Positions 34,918-43,271 of a DNA stretch of 64,000 nucleotides are shown piece by piece (position 1 is the stretch's first letter; each line of letters begins with the position of its first letter). The notes beneath the pieces were generated by a model that worked only from the letters and a program-made list of their open reading frames with translations, made no database searches and was not told the origin of the DNA. Position numbers and translations under genes: made by a program. The stretch is from Halegenticoccus tardaugens. GTDB taxonomy: Archaea > Halobacteriota > Halobacteria > Halobacteriales > Haloferacaceae. The stretch covers positions 1-64,000 of the forward strand of contig NZ_SDIC01000003.1 of assembly GCF_004116405.1 (NCBI RefSeq), in the 5' to 3' direction.

Positions 34918-35307
34918 ATGCCCACGGTAGAATACCTCAACTACGAAGTGCTCGACGACCAGGGTTGGGATCTAAACGACGACGACCTCTTCGGCCAGGC
35001 TGCCGACGCGGGCCTGAGCGACGAGGACTACGGCACGCTCGACGTGAACGAGGGCGAGTACATCCTCGAAGCCGCGGAGGCGCAGGGCTACGACTGGCCG
35101 TTCTCCTGCCGGGCCGGCGCCTGCGCGAACTGCGCGGCCATCCTGAAGGAGGGCGAGATCGAGATGGACATGCAGCAGATCCTCTCGGACGAGGAGGTCG
35201 ACGACAAGAACGTCCGCCTCACCTGCATCGGCAGCCCGGCCGCCGACGAGGTCAAGATCGTCTACAACGCGAAGCACCTCGACTACCTGCAGAACCGCGT
35301 CATCTAA
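34918..35307 (+). CDS. [2Fe-2S] ferredoxin, haloarchaeal type
   Basis: A 129-residue plant-type ferredoxin, the electron carrier for 2-oxoacid:ferredoxin oxidoreductases and other redox enzymes. Cluster ligands Cys64, Cys69, Cys72 and Cys103 (CRAGACANC ... LTC). The acidic N-terminal insertion (about 10-42, [14 protein letters not shown]) is typical of haloarchaeal ferredoxins. ATG at 34918 gives exactly the known length. Its last seven codons form one copy of a 21-bp direct repeat whose partner is at 36344-36364, so the gene end seems to be an integration site. Confidence 0.95.
   Translation: MPTVEYLNYEVLDDQGWDLNDDDLFGQAADAGLSDEDYGTLDVNEGEYILEAAEAQGYDWPFSCRAGACANCAAILKEGEIEMDMQQILSDEEVDDKNVRLTCIGSPAADEVKIVYNAKHLDYLQNRVI
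35286..35306 (+). repeat. att-like direct repeat, left copy (ferredoxin 3' end)
   Basis: Matches 36344-36364 at 19 of 21 positions; the last 12 bases, CCGCGTCATCTA, are identical. It encodes the ferredoxin C-terminal residues LQNRVI plus the first bases of the stop. Confidence 0.75.
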
Positions 35308-35546
35308 TTAACGGCGTAAAACGCTCGTTTAACAAACCACCCCTCTCACGGGGTTTGGATACTCTCGAAATCGTCGATTTCACCGCCGAGAGGGCGCCTC
35401 AAGCCTATCTAAGAGTATCTCTTAGCTGCGGACAGAACATTTTTCTGAAATCATTAGCGAGCTACCGATAGTGTATCAGTGAGCGGTGAGAGTGAGCGAT
35501 CTCACCTCCCTACTATTGGGGATTCCACTACAGGGTTTCGGGCGGG
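35308..35546. other. AT-rich non-coding part of the mini-element
   Basis: Between the left repeat and the HTH gene stop. It contains several short imperfect inverted repeats (for example around 35313-35332 and 35337-35365) but no gene I can support. Confidence 0.5.
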
Positions 35547-35888
35547 TTATTTGCCAACGTTGTTGAGGGCGCTGTTCAATTCGAAGAGTTCTCGAACAAC
35601 GTCGCTATCTGCGACCCGGTAGCGGCGTGGGGAGGTGTTCGGGACTTCTTCGATCAGTTCGACTTCCAGCAGTAGATCCGTGTAGTTGCCTACGGTCTGC
35701 CGCGTAACGCCCGCGTGCTCCGCGAACTCTGTTTTGTTGAATTCCCGATTGGGCGGTAGGTCAAGCAGCGCATCCACGAGAATCGGAATCGCGTCGTGCT
35801 GTGTGAGGTGGAACCACCCGCTGGGGTGGTCCTTGCGGAGTTCCTTTTTTTGCTCGCGGCCGCCCTCCGTGTGCTCCGTACTGCTCAT
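35547..35888 (-). CDS. Winged-helix regulator within the mini-element
   Basis: A 113-residue protein with an HTH (NKTEFAEHAGVTRQTVGNYTDLLLEVELIEEV) followed by a wing-like RRYRVADSDVV. The N-terminal 25 residues are charged. Base composition is lower in G+C than the chromosome around it. It is divergent from the 104-residue gene, and a 20-bp operator-like palindrome (35929-35948) lies between them; a minus-strand TATA-like element (CGCTTATGAA) is about 27 bases upstream of its start. Probable repressor of the element. Confidence 0.75.
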   Translation of the reverse strand: MSSTEHTEGGREQKKELRKDHPSGWFHLTQHDAIPILVDALLDLPPNREFNKTEFAEHAGVTRQTVGNYTDLLLEVELIEEVPNTSPRRYRVADSDVVRELFELNSALNNVGK

Positions 35889-35928
35889 ACAGGGTTCAGG
35901 CTACGCGAGTTCATAAGCGTTTCCACCA

Positions 35929-35948
35929 CTGTTAACTCCCATTAACAG
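35929..35948. promoter_or_regulatory. Operator-like palindrome between divergent genes
   Basis: CTGTTAA-N6-TTAACAG, perfect seven-base arms. It lies directly upstream of the TATA box (TATTTATACG, 35949-35958) of the gene at 35981 and between the two divergent promoters, the place expected for a repressor site. Confidence 0.6.
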
Positions 35949-35980
35949 TATTTATACGTTGGTAGTTCAATACTCCGAGT

Positions 35981-36295
35981 ATGCAGAAGCCGTCGGTGAG
36001 ATGCGCCCTCTTGGCGACGATGATTGCGAAACACAAGTGGGAGACACCGATCACGAAGGAAGATCTTCTTAGCCTTTCAGCTATCGACGGCGACTACCCG
36101 ACCGCGCGCGATGTTTACGATGATCTCCGAAGTGAGCCGTACATCACCTACCGTGGTAATCGGGGAATCGAACTCGATACGAGTAACTTCGGCATCCTTG
36201 CTGACGTTCTCTATCACGAGTGTAAATGGGAGAAATGGGAGATAGACAGCCGTCTGAAACACTACGAAGGGATAGAAGATCACGACTGGGCCTAG
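35981..36295 (+). CDS. Small haloarchaeal protein of unknown function in the mini-element
   Basis: A 104-residue soluble protein, mixed charge, Trp-rich near the end (CKWEKWEIDSRLKHYEG). I do not recognise a family. The segment ITKEDLLSLSAIDGDYPTARDVYDDL looks like a helix-turn-helix-type bundle. The TATA box at 35949-35958 is 23-32 bases upstream, indicating a leaderless message. Low G+C and its place between the direct repeats suggest horizontal origin. Confidence 0.7.
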   Translation: MQKPSVRCALLATMIAKHKWETPITKEDLLSLSAIDGDYPTARDVYDDLRSEPYITYRGNRGIELDTSNFGILADVLYHECKWEKWEIDSRLKHYEGIEDHDWA

Positions 36296-36343
36296 TCAGG
36301 CGAATCCCCTCAGGGCTTGCCCCGAGGCACTCGGGCTGCTCCG

Positions 36344-36364
36344 CCTGTAGACCCGCGTCATCTA
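36344..36364 (+). repeat. att-like direct repeat, right copy
   Basis: Second copy of the ferredoxin 3'-end sequence, 19 of 21 bases identical, in the same orientation, 1058 bp from the first. It is not part of any gene here. Confidence 0.75.
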
Positions 36365-36531
36365 CATCTAGGTCTCGACGTGGCCCGAACGGGCCACCCA
36401 AACCGATTTTCTAGCGAGCGTCCCCTCCCCGATAACCGCTTTTATACGACTGGCCGTTCCACCGACGGGCCGTGGTCGCGGATCGTCCGAGGCGACGAAA
36501 GACACATCGTCTCCCGTTCGAACCACTCGGT

Positions 36532-36747
36532 ATGAGCTGGCGAGGCGTCCTCTTCATCAGCACGATTTTCTGGGTCGTGGGCGCGGCGTATCTCCTCAAG
36601 CCGCAGGCGACGTTCCGGTTCGAGCACGCGCCGTTCGGCCCGGACGGGGACGGGCTCACCGAGGAGGGAGAGAAGGCTTACAGACGCGCGGGCCTCGCCT
36701 GGATCGTCGGTGGGTTCGTAGTCGCCGTCTTGGGGCTGACGCTGTAG
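36532..36747 (+). CDS. Small membrane protein
   Basis: A 71-residue protein with two membrane helices, VLFISTIFWVVGAAYLLKP and LAWIVGGFVVAVLGLTL, separated by a short soluble loop (HAPFGPDGDGLTEEGEKAYRR). Function unknown. TATA-like CTTTTATACG (36438-36447) is 28 bases before a GTG at 36472 in the same frame, so a 20-residue longer form is possible; the shorter ATG form is preferred because the extension is Arg-rich and unstructured. It converges with nosL. Confidence 0.65.
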   Translation: MSWRGVLFISTIFWVVGAAYLLKPQATFRFEHAPFGPDGDGLTEEGEKAYRRAGLAWIVGGFVVAVLGLTL

Positions 36748-36769
36748 CCACTCGCCGACTCGATCGCAG

Positions 36770-37345
36770 TCACCGCGACGCGGATCGGGCGGCATCGGGG
36801 AGTTCGTCCCACCCGACCACCTCGCCGCCGTGTTCGTCGGCGAACGCCGCGGCGTCGTCGCCGTCGGAAAAGGGAACGAACGCCGGTCCCATCGCCCCCC
36901 GGACGCCGCTGTCGACGACGTACCGCAGTTCGGTCGCGTCCGCGAAGGCGTCGTCGGCGGCGTGGGTCGTCACGTACCGCTCGCCCTCGCGCGTCTCCAG
37001 GTCGTAGTCGACGCGCGAGCAGTCGGCGACGAACGCCTCTCGGAGTTCCCAGCCGCGGTCCCGGCGCTCCTCGTGGTAGGTCACGAGTTCGACGACGCTG
37101 TCGAACCTGGCGGGGGGATCCTCCGGTTTTCCGTCGGCGTAAAACAGCTGGCCCGCGACGCCGTACGCCTCGCCGATCACCATCCCGCAGGCGTCGCACT
37201 CGCGACCGTCGAGATCGATCGAGTCGGCGGGTGCGTCGTCGCGCCCCTCGCGTTCGTCGCCGGCCAGACAGCCCGCCGCGCCGGCGACGCCGACCCCGGC
37301 GATTCCGACCAGCAGCCGACGACGGGTCGACCCGACGTCCGCCAT
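36770..37345 (-). CDS. nosL: NosL-family copper-binding lipoprotein
   Basis: Copper chaperone for nitrous oxide reductase maturation. The 191-residue precursor has STRRRLLVG (Tat-like), a lipobox AGAAGC with acylated Cys26, and the NosL metal site CDACGM after it. The rest matches NosL (YADGKPEDPPARFDSV, CSRVDYDL, FVPFSDGDDAAAFA). Its ATG overlaps the nosY stop by one base. Last gene of the nos operon; the order nosZ-(membrane)-nosD-F-Y-L is kept. Confidence 0.92.
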   Translation of the reverse strand: MADVGSTRRRLLVGIAGVGVAGAAGCLAGDEREGRDDAPADSIDLDGRECDACGMVIGEAYGVAGQLFYADGKPEDPPARFDSVVELVTYHEERRDRGWELREAFVADCSRVDYDLETREGERYVTTHAADDAFADATELRYVVDSGVRGAMGPAFVPFSDGDDAAAFADEHGGEVVGWDELPDAARSASR

Positions 37346-38232
37346 CACACTCGCCTCCGGCGGATGCAGATCGCGGCCGCCGCGATCGGACCGGCGATCC
37401 ACGCGGCCAGCGCCGCGACGAGGACCGATCCCGAGAGACCGGCGCTCGCGAGAACCGCGGCGAAGCCGGCGTCGCCGCCCGCGCCGAGCGCGCCGAGGAC
37501 GAGCGCGCGGTAGACGCCGGTCGGGTTCGCGACGAGCAGCGCCGACACCGCGGCGTCGGGGAGGTCAAACGCCGAGAGCACGCCGAGCGCGAGCAGGTCG
37601 TGGACGAGGACGAACCACGCCCAGAGGAGCAGCGAGAGTCCGAGCGCGTGGGTTTTCTCGCGGGCGAGCGTCGACAGCAAGATCCCGAACGCGAGAAACG
37701 CGACGCCGAGAGCGACCGTCGCGAGCAGAAAGCCGACGTAGGTGTCGAAGCCGTCGAGGCCGAACTCCAGCAGGAGGAGGCCGCCGGTGATCCCGAACCC
37801 GATGACGACCGCGCTCGCGAACACGACCACCCGCCCGAGGACGGTCCCGACGACGATCCGGGACCGATCGACCGGCAGCGCGAACAGCGCCTGGAGCCAG
37901 CCGCTCTCCTCGCGACCCACGACCGCGTCGTAGCCGAACGCGAGCGCCACCAGCGGCACGAGGTAGACGGCGATCACGGCGAGACTGGCGACGGTTCGGT
38001 CGAACCCCTCGGGGGCGACGCTCGCGCCGCTGAAGGTCGCGAGTCCGAGGGAGAACGTGGCGAAGATCGCGGTCATCGCGAGCGCCCAGCGGCCCCGAAC
38101 GGCGAGGCGGTACTCGGTCTCGGCGACGACCAGAACCTGGCGGCACCAGCCCCGGGCTGCGCCGACGCTGGTCGATCCGAGGGCGGTCTCGTACCCCCCG
38201 TCCGGGCGCTGGGCCGCGTCGTCGGACGTCAC
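37345..38232 (-). CDS. nosY: NosY-type ABC transporter permease
   Basis: A 295-residue protein with six membrane helices, of the ABC-2 type. Together with NosF and NosD it forms the NosDFY complex needed to build the CuZ site of nitrous oxide reductase. Segments such as VALAFGYDAVVGREESGWLQALFALPVDRS and REKTHALGLSLLLWAW fit this family. The ATG overlaps the nosF stop by four bases (ATGA). Confidence 0.9.
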   Translation of the reverse strand: MTSDDAAQRPDGGYETALGSTSVGAARGWCRQVLVVAETEYRLAVRGRWALAMTAIFATFSLGLATFSGASVAPEGFDRTVASLAVIAVYLVPLVALAFGYDAVVGREESGWLQALFALPVDRSRIVVGTVLGRVVVFASAVVIGFGITGGLLLLEFGLDGFDTYVGFLLATVALGVAFLAFGILLSTLAREKTHALGLSLLLWAWFVLVHDLLALGVLSAFDLPDAAVSALLVANPTGVYRALVLGALGAGGDAGFAAVLASAGLSGSVLVAALAAWIAGPIAAAAICIRRRRV

Positions 38233-39233
38233 GGCTCCGCCCCCTCCGAGGCCGTCCCGGCGGCTGCGTCGGTTCCGCGGCGTTCGTCGGATCCGTCACG
38301 CGCGCCGGTTTCGACGTGTGCGTCGCCTCCGACGTCCCCGCGCGCGACGATCTCGTGGAACGCCGCTTCGAGCCCCGGCTCCCGGATCTCGAATCGCTCG
38401 ACGCGCTCGCGGTCGAGCGAGCCGAGGAGGTCGAACGCGTCCGCGCGGTCGCAGGTCGCTTCGAGCCAGTCGCCGGCGGTCGCGGTCGGACCGTACCGCC
38501 GGATCGACTCGCGAAGCGCCGCGGGATCGCCGGCAGGCCGAACGCGGACGGTGATCGAATCCCCGCCGGCACCGCGGATCTCGTCGATCGAACCGGTCGC
38601 GCACAGTCGGCCGTCCCGCAGGACGGCGATCCCGTCGCAGAGGCGTTCGACCTCCGAGAGGGCGTGCGAGGCGACGACGACGGTCGCGTCGGTCTCGCGG
38701 TCGATCCGCTCTACGATCCCGTGGAACGTCGCGACCCCGCGGGGGTCGAGTCCGGCGGTCGGTTCGTCGAGGACGAGCACCGGCGGCCGCGCGAGCAGCG
38801 CCGCGGCGAGACCGAGCCGGCGGCCCATCCCGTTCGAGTAGCCCGAGACGGCGCGATCTGCCGCGTTCGCGAGGCCGACGACCGCGAGCGACTCCGCGAT
38901 CCGCTCTCGACGGCCGTCGATCCCGCGGAGGCGGGCGTGGACGTCGAGCACCTCGCGGCCGGTCATCGATCCCGGAAAGCCGGCGCGGTCGGGCAGGAAT
39001 CCGATCCGCTCTCGGACGCGGTTCCCCGCGCGGGAGACGTCGAGGCCGCCGACTTCGAGCCGCCCCTCGTCGGGATCGTCGTGGCCGACCAGCAACCCGA
39101 ACAGGGTGGTCTTGCCCGCCCCGTTCGTCCCGAGAACGCCGAAGGTCGACCCGGACGGCACCTCGAAGGAGACGCCGTCGAGGGCGACCACGTCGCCGTA
39201 TCGCTTTCGAACGTCAGTGATCGTGAGTTTCAT
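38229..39233 (-). CDS. nosF: NosF-type ABC transporter ATPase
   Basis: A 334-residue ATPase. Walker A GTNGAGKTTLFG, Q-loop region RIGFLPDRAGFPGSMT, signature SGYSNGMGRRLGLA (close to LSGGQ position), Walker B VLVLDEPTAGLDP, and switch His (VVASHALSE). The C-terminal tail is acidic and low complexity. It powers NosDFY in copper-site assembly. The ATG lies inside the 3' end of nosD (20-base overlap). Confidence 0.93.
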   Translation of the reverse strand: MKLTITDVRKRYGDVVALDGVSFEVPSGSTFGVLGTNGAGKTTLFGLLVGHDDPDEGRLEVGGLDVSRAGNRVRERIGFLPDRAGFPGSMTGREVLDVHARLRGIDGRRERIAESLAVVGLANAADRAVSGYSNGMGRRLGLAAALLARPPVLVLDEPTAGLDPRGVATFHGIVERIDRETDATVVVASHALSEVERLCDGIAVLRDGRLCATGSIDEIRGAGGDSITVRVRPAGDPAALRESIRRYGPTATAGDWLEATCDRADAFDLLGSLDRERVERFEIREPGLEAAFHEIVARGDVGGDAHVETGARDGSDERRGTDAAAGTASEGAEP

Positions 39234-40593
39234 AGTAGGACTCCCAGTCGTCGTGGTTCGGTTCGGCGAGCGGTCGGTGGTCGACGATGCCGGGCGATTC
39301 GACGACCGGGAACGAACTCTCCGCGAGCCGGATCGCGTCGAACGCGGGGCTGTCGGCGAACGCCGCCGCCCGGGGCCGGTCTCGGACGAGCCGCTCGACG
39401 GCACCGGCGGGCTGGTGGCGGACCTCGCTCGTCCCGTCGTCGTCGAGGTCGACCGCGCTCGCGTCGGACCAGTAGTTGCCGGCGTCGGTGCCGTTCCAGC
39501 GTTCCTGTTCCGTCGTCTCGGCGAACGCCGACACGTCGTTCGCGATGAAGCTGTTGCCCGCGACGCGTTGGCCCCTGCTGCCGGCCGCGATGTGGATCCC
39601 GACGTCGTTTTCGAGGACGAGGTTGTCGGCGAGGTCGTTGTCTTGCGCGTTGTGGACGTAGAAACCGTCGCCGTTGGCGACGAGGTCGTTGCCGCTGATC
39701 TCGCTGTCCTCGACGTCCTTCAGTTGAATCCCGTGGCCGCTCCCCTCGTCGTTCCCGACGGCCGTATTGTTCACGAGCGAAAGCTCCTCGGAGACCATCA
39801 ACGCGAAGCCGATGTGGTTGTCGAAGGCGGTGTTGTTCTCGAGGTGGTTGTCGTTCGAGTACATGTAGTGGACGCCGTAGCGGAGGTCCCACACGACGTT
39901 GTCCTCCGCGCGGACGCCCTCGGACCACGAGTAGTAGATCCCGTCTCGCGTCCGTGTGATGGCGTTGTCCTCGACGACGGCGTCGTCGACCTCCCAGAGG
40001 TGGATGCCGTTGCCCCGCTCGTTGGCGGACAGCTCCTCGTCGCCGGCGATCTCCGCGCCCTCGACGGTCGCTCCGTCGACGCCGTCGACCCAGATCCCGA
40101 AGGTGACCTCGGTGAGTCTGATCGCCGACAGGGTCGCGTCCGAGTCGTTGACGAAGACGCCGGCGTCCTCGTCGCTGCGGTCCGTCCCCGAGTTGCGGAG
40201 CCAGACGTTTTTCACGGTGACGTTCGCGGCCTCGACCGCGAGGACCGAGCCGTCGCCGCCGCCGTCGATCAGCGCGCCGTCGCGTTCGGCCGCCTCGACG
40301 GTCACCCCCGGCGTCTCGACGGTCACGGTCTCGTCGAACCGCCCGTCGAGGACGACCGTCTCGCCCCGGTCGGCGGCGTCGACGGCCGCCTGGACGGAGT
40401 CGTACTCCTCGCCGTCGACGGTCGCGACGCCCGGCGCGTCGGGTTCGTGGGCGTCGGTCACGTCCGGCGCGTCCGGCCGCCAGTTCTCGGTCGTCTCGTC
40501 CCACGCGGGACCGTCCGTCCCCGCGACGGCCGAGCCCGCGACCGAACATACCAGCACCGCCGCGGCGACGACGGCGAAGTACCGTTCTCTCAC
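39214..40593 (-). CDS. nosD: NosD, periplasmic copper-delivery beta-helix protein
   Basis: A 459-residue secreted protein: signal peptide (RYFAVVAAAVLVCSVAGSAVAG), then a right-handed beta-helix with many repeats of the form NxxxxNxxxGI (for example WEVDDAVVEDNAIT, YSNDNHLENNTAFDN). In bacteria NosD brings Cu(I) to NosZ and docks on NosY. GTG start at 40593 overlaps the upstream gene's stop (GTGA). The length is in the usual NosD range. Confidence 0.93.
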   Translation of the reverse strand: MRERYFAVVAAAVLVCSVAGSAVAGTDGPAWDETTENWRPDAPDVTDAHEPDAPGVATVDGEEYDSVQAAVDAADRGETVVLDGRFDETVTVETPGVTVEAAERDGALIDGGGDGSVLAVEAANVTVKNVWLRNSGTDRSDEDAGVFVNDSDATLSAIRLTEVTFGIWVDGVDGATVEGAEIAGDEELSANERGNGIHLWEVDDAVVEDNAITRTRDGIYYSWSEGVRAEDNVVWDLRYGVHYMYSNDNHLENNTAFDNHIGFALMVSEELSLVNNTAVGNDEGSGHGIQLKDVEDSEISGNDLVANGDGFYVHNAQDNDLADNLVLENDVGIHIAAGSRGQRVAGNSFIANDVSAFAETTEQERWNGTDAGNYWSDASAVDLDDDGTSEVRHQPAGAVERLVRDRPRAAAFADSPAFDAIRLAESSFPVVESPGIVDHRPLAEPNHDDWESYYETHDH

Positions 40594-41375
40594 GGCGGCT
40601 CACCGTCCGGAGGCGCGTCGCCGATCCGGGTCGCGGCCGACCCGTCCCCGTTGGCCGCGGAGCCGTCCCGGTCGCCGGCGCCGCGGCGCGAAATGCGATC
40701 CCGGAGCCGGCGTCGCCCAGCGCGAAGGAGCGTCGGAACGTCTGCGACGGTGGCCGTCGAGTCGCGGAGGGAGAACGCGACGGCGAGCAGGGCGAGCGCG
40801 CCGACCGCCACGTAGCCGCCGGGACCGAAGCCGGCGCTGCCGCTGATGTTCGCGACCTCGTAGCTGCCGAGGACCGGCGGCGTGAACCCGTCGATCCCTT
40901 CGAGCGGCGCGTCGGGATCGAGGGCGTGGCCCGCCTGGTGGAGCCGGTACTGGACGCCCGCGAGCATCGTCCCGAAGACCGCGACCGTCGAGACGAAGAG
41001 GACGGTCAGTCCCCGAGAGATCCTGTCCGACGGCAGGACTGCGACGACCGCGGCGGCGACGGCGCCGCCGACGAACGCCACCGGAGCGAGCACCCACTCG
41101 GGGACGTCGACGGCCGCGTCGTGTACCTCGTAGTTCGGCTCGACGTACACCGGGTCCGGGTAGTAGAACCCGACGTACTTGTTGAGCGCGCTCACCTCCT
41201 CGAAATCCCCCGCCAGTCGCGGATAGGCGTACAGTTCGACCGTGAGCGGATCGACGTACTGGGGCGCGCTGAGCGTGATCTTCCACACCGGAACCGAGAG
41301 GGCGGCCACCAGCAACCCGGCCGTGACGACTGCGAGCGCCCGACGCAGTTCCAGCATCCGTGAGAGGCGGAGCAT
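40590..41375 (-). CDS. Nos-cluster membrane protein of unknown function
   Basis: A 261-residue protein with about four helices and a large extracytoplasmic loop. The first helix is followed by WKITLSAPQYVDPLTVELYAY and NKYVGFYYP, a pattern (APQYP...L..Y...LN.YIG) recurrent in membrane proteins of nos clusters from other prokaryotes, often linked to NosD. It probably helps copper delivery or anchors NosD, but this is inferred from its place between nosZ and nosD. Basic Arg-rich cytoplasmic C-terminal tail. Confidence 0.75.
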   Translation of the reverse strand: MLRLSRMLELRRALAVVTAGLLVAALSVPVWKITLSAPQYVDPLTVELYAYPRLAGDFEEVSALNKYVGFYYPDPVYVEPNYEVHDAAVDVPEWVLAPVAFVGGAVAAAVVAVLPSDRISRGLTVLFVSTVAVFGTMLAGVQYRLHQAGHALDPDAPLEGIDGFTPPVLGSYEVANISGSAGFGPGGYVAVGALALLAVAFSLRDSTATVADVPTLLRAGRRRLRDRISRRGAGDRDGSAANGDGSAATRIGDAPPDGEPP

Positions 41376-41381
41376 CGGCGA

Positions 41382-43271
41382 TCACCCGCTCGGTTCGACC
41401 AGCAGCCGCGCCCGCATTTCGAGGTGCAGCGCGCTGCAGAAGTACGCGCAGTACATCCAGTAGACGCCCGGCCGGTCGGCGGTGAACGTCACCTCCGACG
41501 TCTCCTGCGGTGCCATCTTGATGTTGATGTCGTACTCCGGGATCGCGAGCGAGTGCAGCATATCGGAGGTCTCCTCGATGTTCGAGACGGTGAACGTCAC
41601 CTCGTCGCCCTCGGTCACCGTGACGTCCGGATAGCCGAACTCGTTTCGCACGGAGGTCATCCGGACGTGGACGCGCCCGTCCTCGCGGGTGATATCGTCC
41701 TCGCCGGCCGCGACGAACTCGGCGTCGGAATCGGCCGGATCGTAGACCGCCGCGGGATCGAGCTTGTCCGCCTTCACGATCGAGGCGTCGTGCGGCTCCG
41801 CGTACGCCGGAGTGTCTTTCACCAGCTGCATCCCCTCCTCGTCGTCGCCGATGTAGATCAGCTGGTCGTTTTCCGGGTGCATCGGCCCGACCGGGAGGAA
41901 CCGATCCTTCGAGAGCTTGTTCAAAGAGATCAGCCAGTCGCCCTGCGGTTCGGCCGTGTACGACTCGGAGGCGATCAGGTGTCCGGGGTTGTAGTGGACG
42001 TCGATTTTCTCGATCACGGGGTCCTCGGACCCCTCCTCGGCCTCGACGGCCGCTTCGATGTCCCACTTGACGACCTGCGAGTCGATGAAAAGCGTCGTGT
42101 ACGCGTGCCCTCGGCCGTCGTAGGCCGTGTGTAGCGGTCCGTTCCCGACGCTCGGACGGCCGACGATCGCCTCGGTCGGATCGTCGACCTCGTCGAGCCG
42201 TTCGATGTCGACGACGGAACACGTCGGGTCGAGCTTGCCGCTCGCGATGGCGTACTTTCCGTCAGGCGTGACGCTCACGCCGTGGGGACTCTTCGAGACG
42301 TCGACGTAGTGGACGATCGGCTCGTCGCCGCGGTTGAGCGGGCTGTCCCGGCGACCGTCGACGACCGGGACGCCCCCGATCTCCTCGTAGTCGCCGTTTT
42401 CGACGGCGTCCTCGATCAGGAGGGTGTCGAACGCCTTCAGGTAGTCCGTGTCCGAACCCGTCATCTCGCTCGGAGAGACCGCCTCCTCGCTGTTGTAGCC
42501 GGTCGCGAAGAACCAGCGGCCGTTCTTCCCGCCGTCGCCGTTGTCCATGTTGCCGTCGACGAGCACCTGCCAGGCGACGTCCCACGAGTCGGGGTCGATC
42601 GCCGTCAACACCGAGGTGTACGACCCCGGATCGTCGAGGTCTCGGCCGTCGTTCGGCATCGGGACGCGGAACTCGCCGACGCCGAACACGAGGTCCGTGT
42701 CGGGAAGCCGAGCGCACGCCCCGTGGACGCCCTGCGTGTTCGGAATGTCGACGATCGCGTCCGTCTCGAAGTACGTGAGGTCGATCCGGGCCATTCGGCC
42801 GTTGGCCTTGTCGTTGACGTATGCGAAGCGGCCGTCGTAGTCGTTGTCCGTCTGGCTCAACCGCGGGTGGTGGACGTCGCCCCAGGAGTAGCCGCCGGCC
42901 TCTTCGAGCATCGTCCGCGTCTCGTCGTCGTAGCCGTACCCCCGCGCGCTCTCCCGGCCGAACACCGGGATGCGCATGAGCTGACGCATCGAGGGGAGGC
43001 CGTACACCCGCACCTCGCCCGAGTGGCCCCCGCCGAGGAACGCGTAGTACTCGTCGTGTTCCCCCGGCGGGACGTCCCCGCGCGAACTGTTCACGTCGTC
43101 GTCGCTTCCCCGGTCGAGAACGCTCGTACAGCCGGCGAGCGACCCGATCGCGCCGGCCGCCATCCCCGCTTTCACGAAGTCCCGACGCGGAAGGCGGGGG
43201 AAGAGGGGTTCGCGATCGTCGGCCGGGCCGTCGTTCGAGCGCCGCTCGTTTGCAGTGTTCGCGTCTGACAT
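41382..43271 (-). CDS. nosZ: Nitrous oxide reductase
   Basis: Terminal enzyme of denitrification: reduces N2O to N2 outside the membrane. 629 residues. Twin-arginine signal RRDFVKAGMAAGAIGSLAGC with a lipobox, as in haloarchaeal Tat lipoproteins. The seven His ligands of CuZ can be placed: DVHHP (two), GVHGA, SPHGV, PLHTA, PGHLI and EPHDA. CuA site near the end: Cys608, Cys612, His616, Met619 (CAYFCSALHLEM). First gene of the nos operon; no nosR in the window. Start ATG 43271 excludes a 107-codon upstream extension that lacks secretion features. Confidence 0.97.
   Translation of the reverse strand: MSDANTANERRSNDGPADDREPLFPRLPRRDFVKAGMAAGAIGSLAGCTSVLDRGSDDDVNSSRGDVPPGEHDEYYAFLGGGHSGEVRVYGLPSMRQLMRIPVFGRESARGYGYDDETRTMLEEAGGYSWGDVHHPRLSQTDNDYDGRFAYVNDKANGRMARIDLTYFETDAIVDIPNTQGVHGACARLPDTDLVFGVGEFRVPMPNDGRDLDDPGSYTSVLTAIDPDSWDVAWQVLVDGNMDNGDGGKNGRWFFATGYNSEEAVSPSEMTGSDTDYLKAFDTLLIEDAVENGDYEEIGGVPVVDGRRDSPLNRGDEPIVHYVDVSKSPHGVSVTPDGKYAIASGKLDPTCSVVDIERLDEVDDPTEAIVGRPSVGNGPLHTAYDGRGHAYTTLFIDSQVVKWDIEAAVEAEEGSEDPVIEKIDVHYNPGHLIASESYTAEPQGDWLISLNKLSKDRFLPVGPMHPENDQLIYIGDDEEGMQLVKDTPAYAEPHDASIVKADKLDPAAVYDPADSDAEFVAAGEDDITREDGRVHVRMTSVRNEFGYPDVTVTEGDEVTFTVSNIEETSDMLHSLAIPEYDINIKMAPQETSEVTFTADRPGVYWMYCAYFCSALHLEMRARLLVEPSG

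Larger units (their letters stand above)
35286..36364. mobile_element. Putative mini-element integrated at the ferredoxin 3' end
   Basis: A roughly 1.06-kb segment that is clearly richer in A+T than the flanking DNA and carries two small divergent genes. It is bounded by direct repeats at 35286-35306 (the ferredoxin 3' end) and 36344-36364. No integrase or transposase gene is inside, so it would be a degenerate or non-autonomous element. The alternative, a segmental duplication of the gene end, is less likely given the compositional change. Confidence 0.65.

Noticed and set aside
36296..36343. Transposon end next to the right repeat of the mini-element
   Set aside because: The stretch has GC-rich hairpin-like sequence, but no matching inverted repeat at the other boundary. 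The direct-repeat model explains the borders better.
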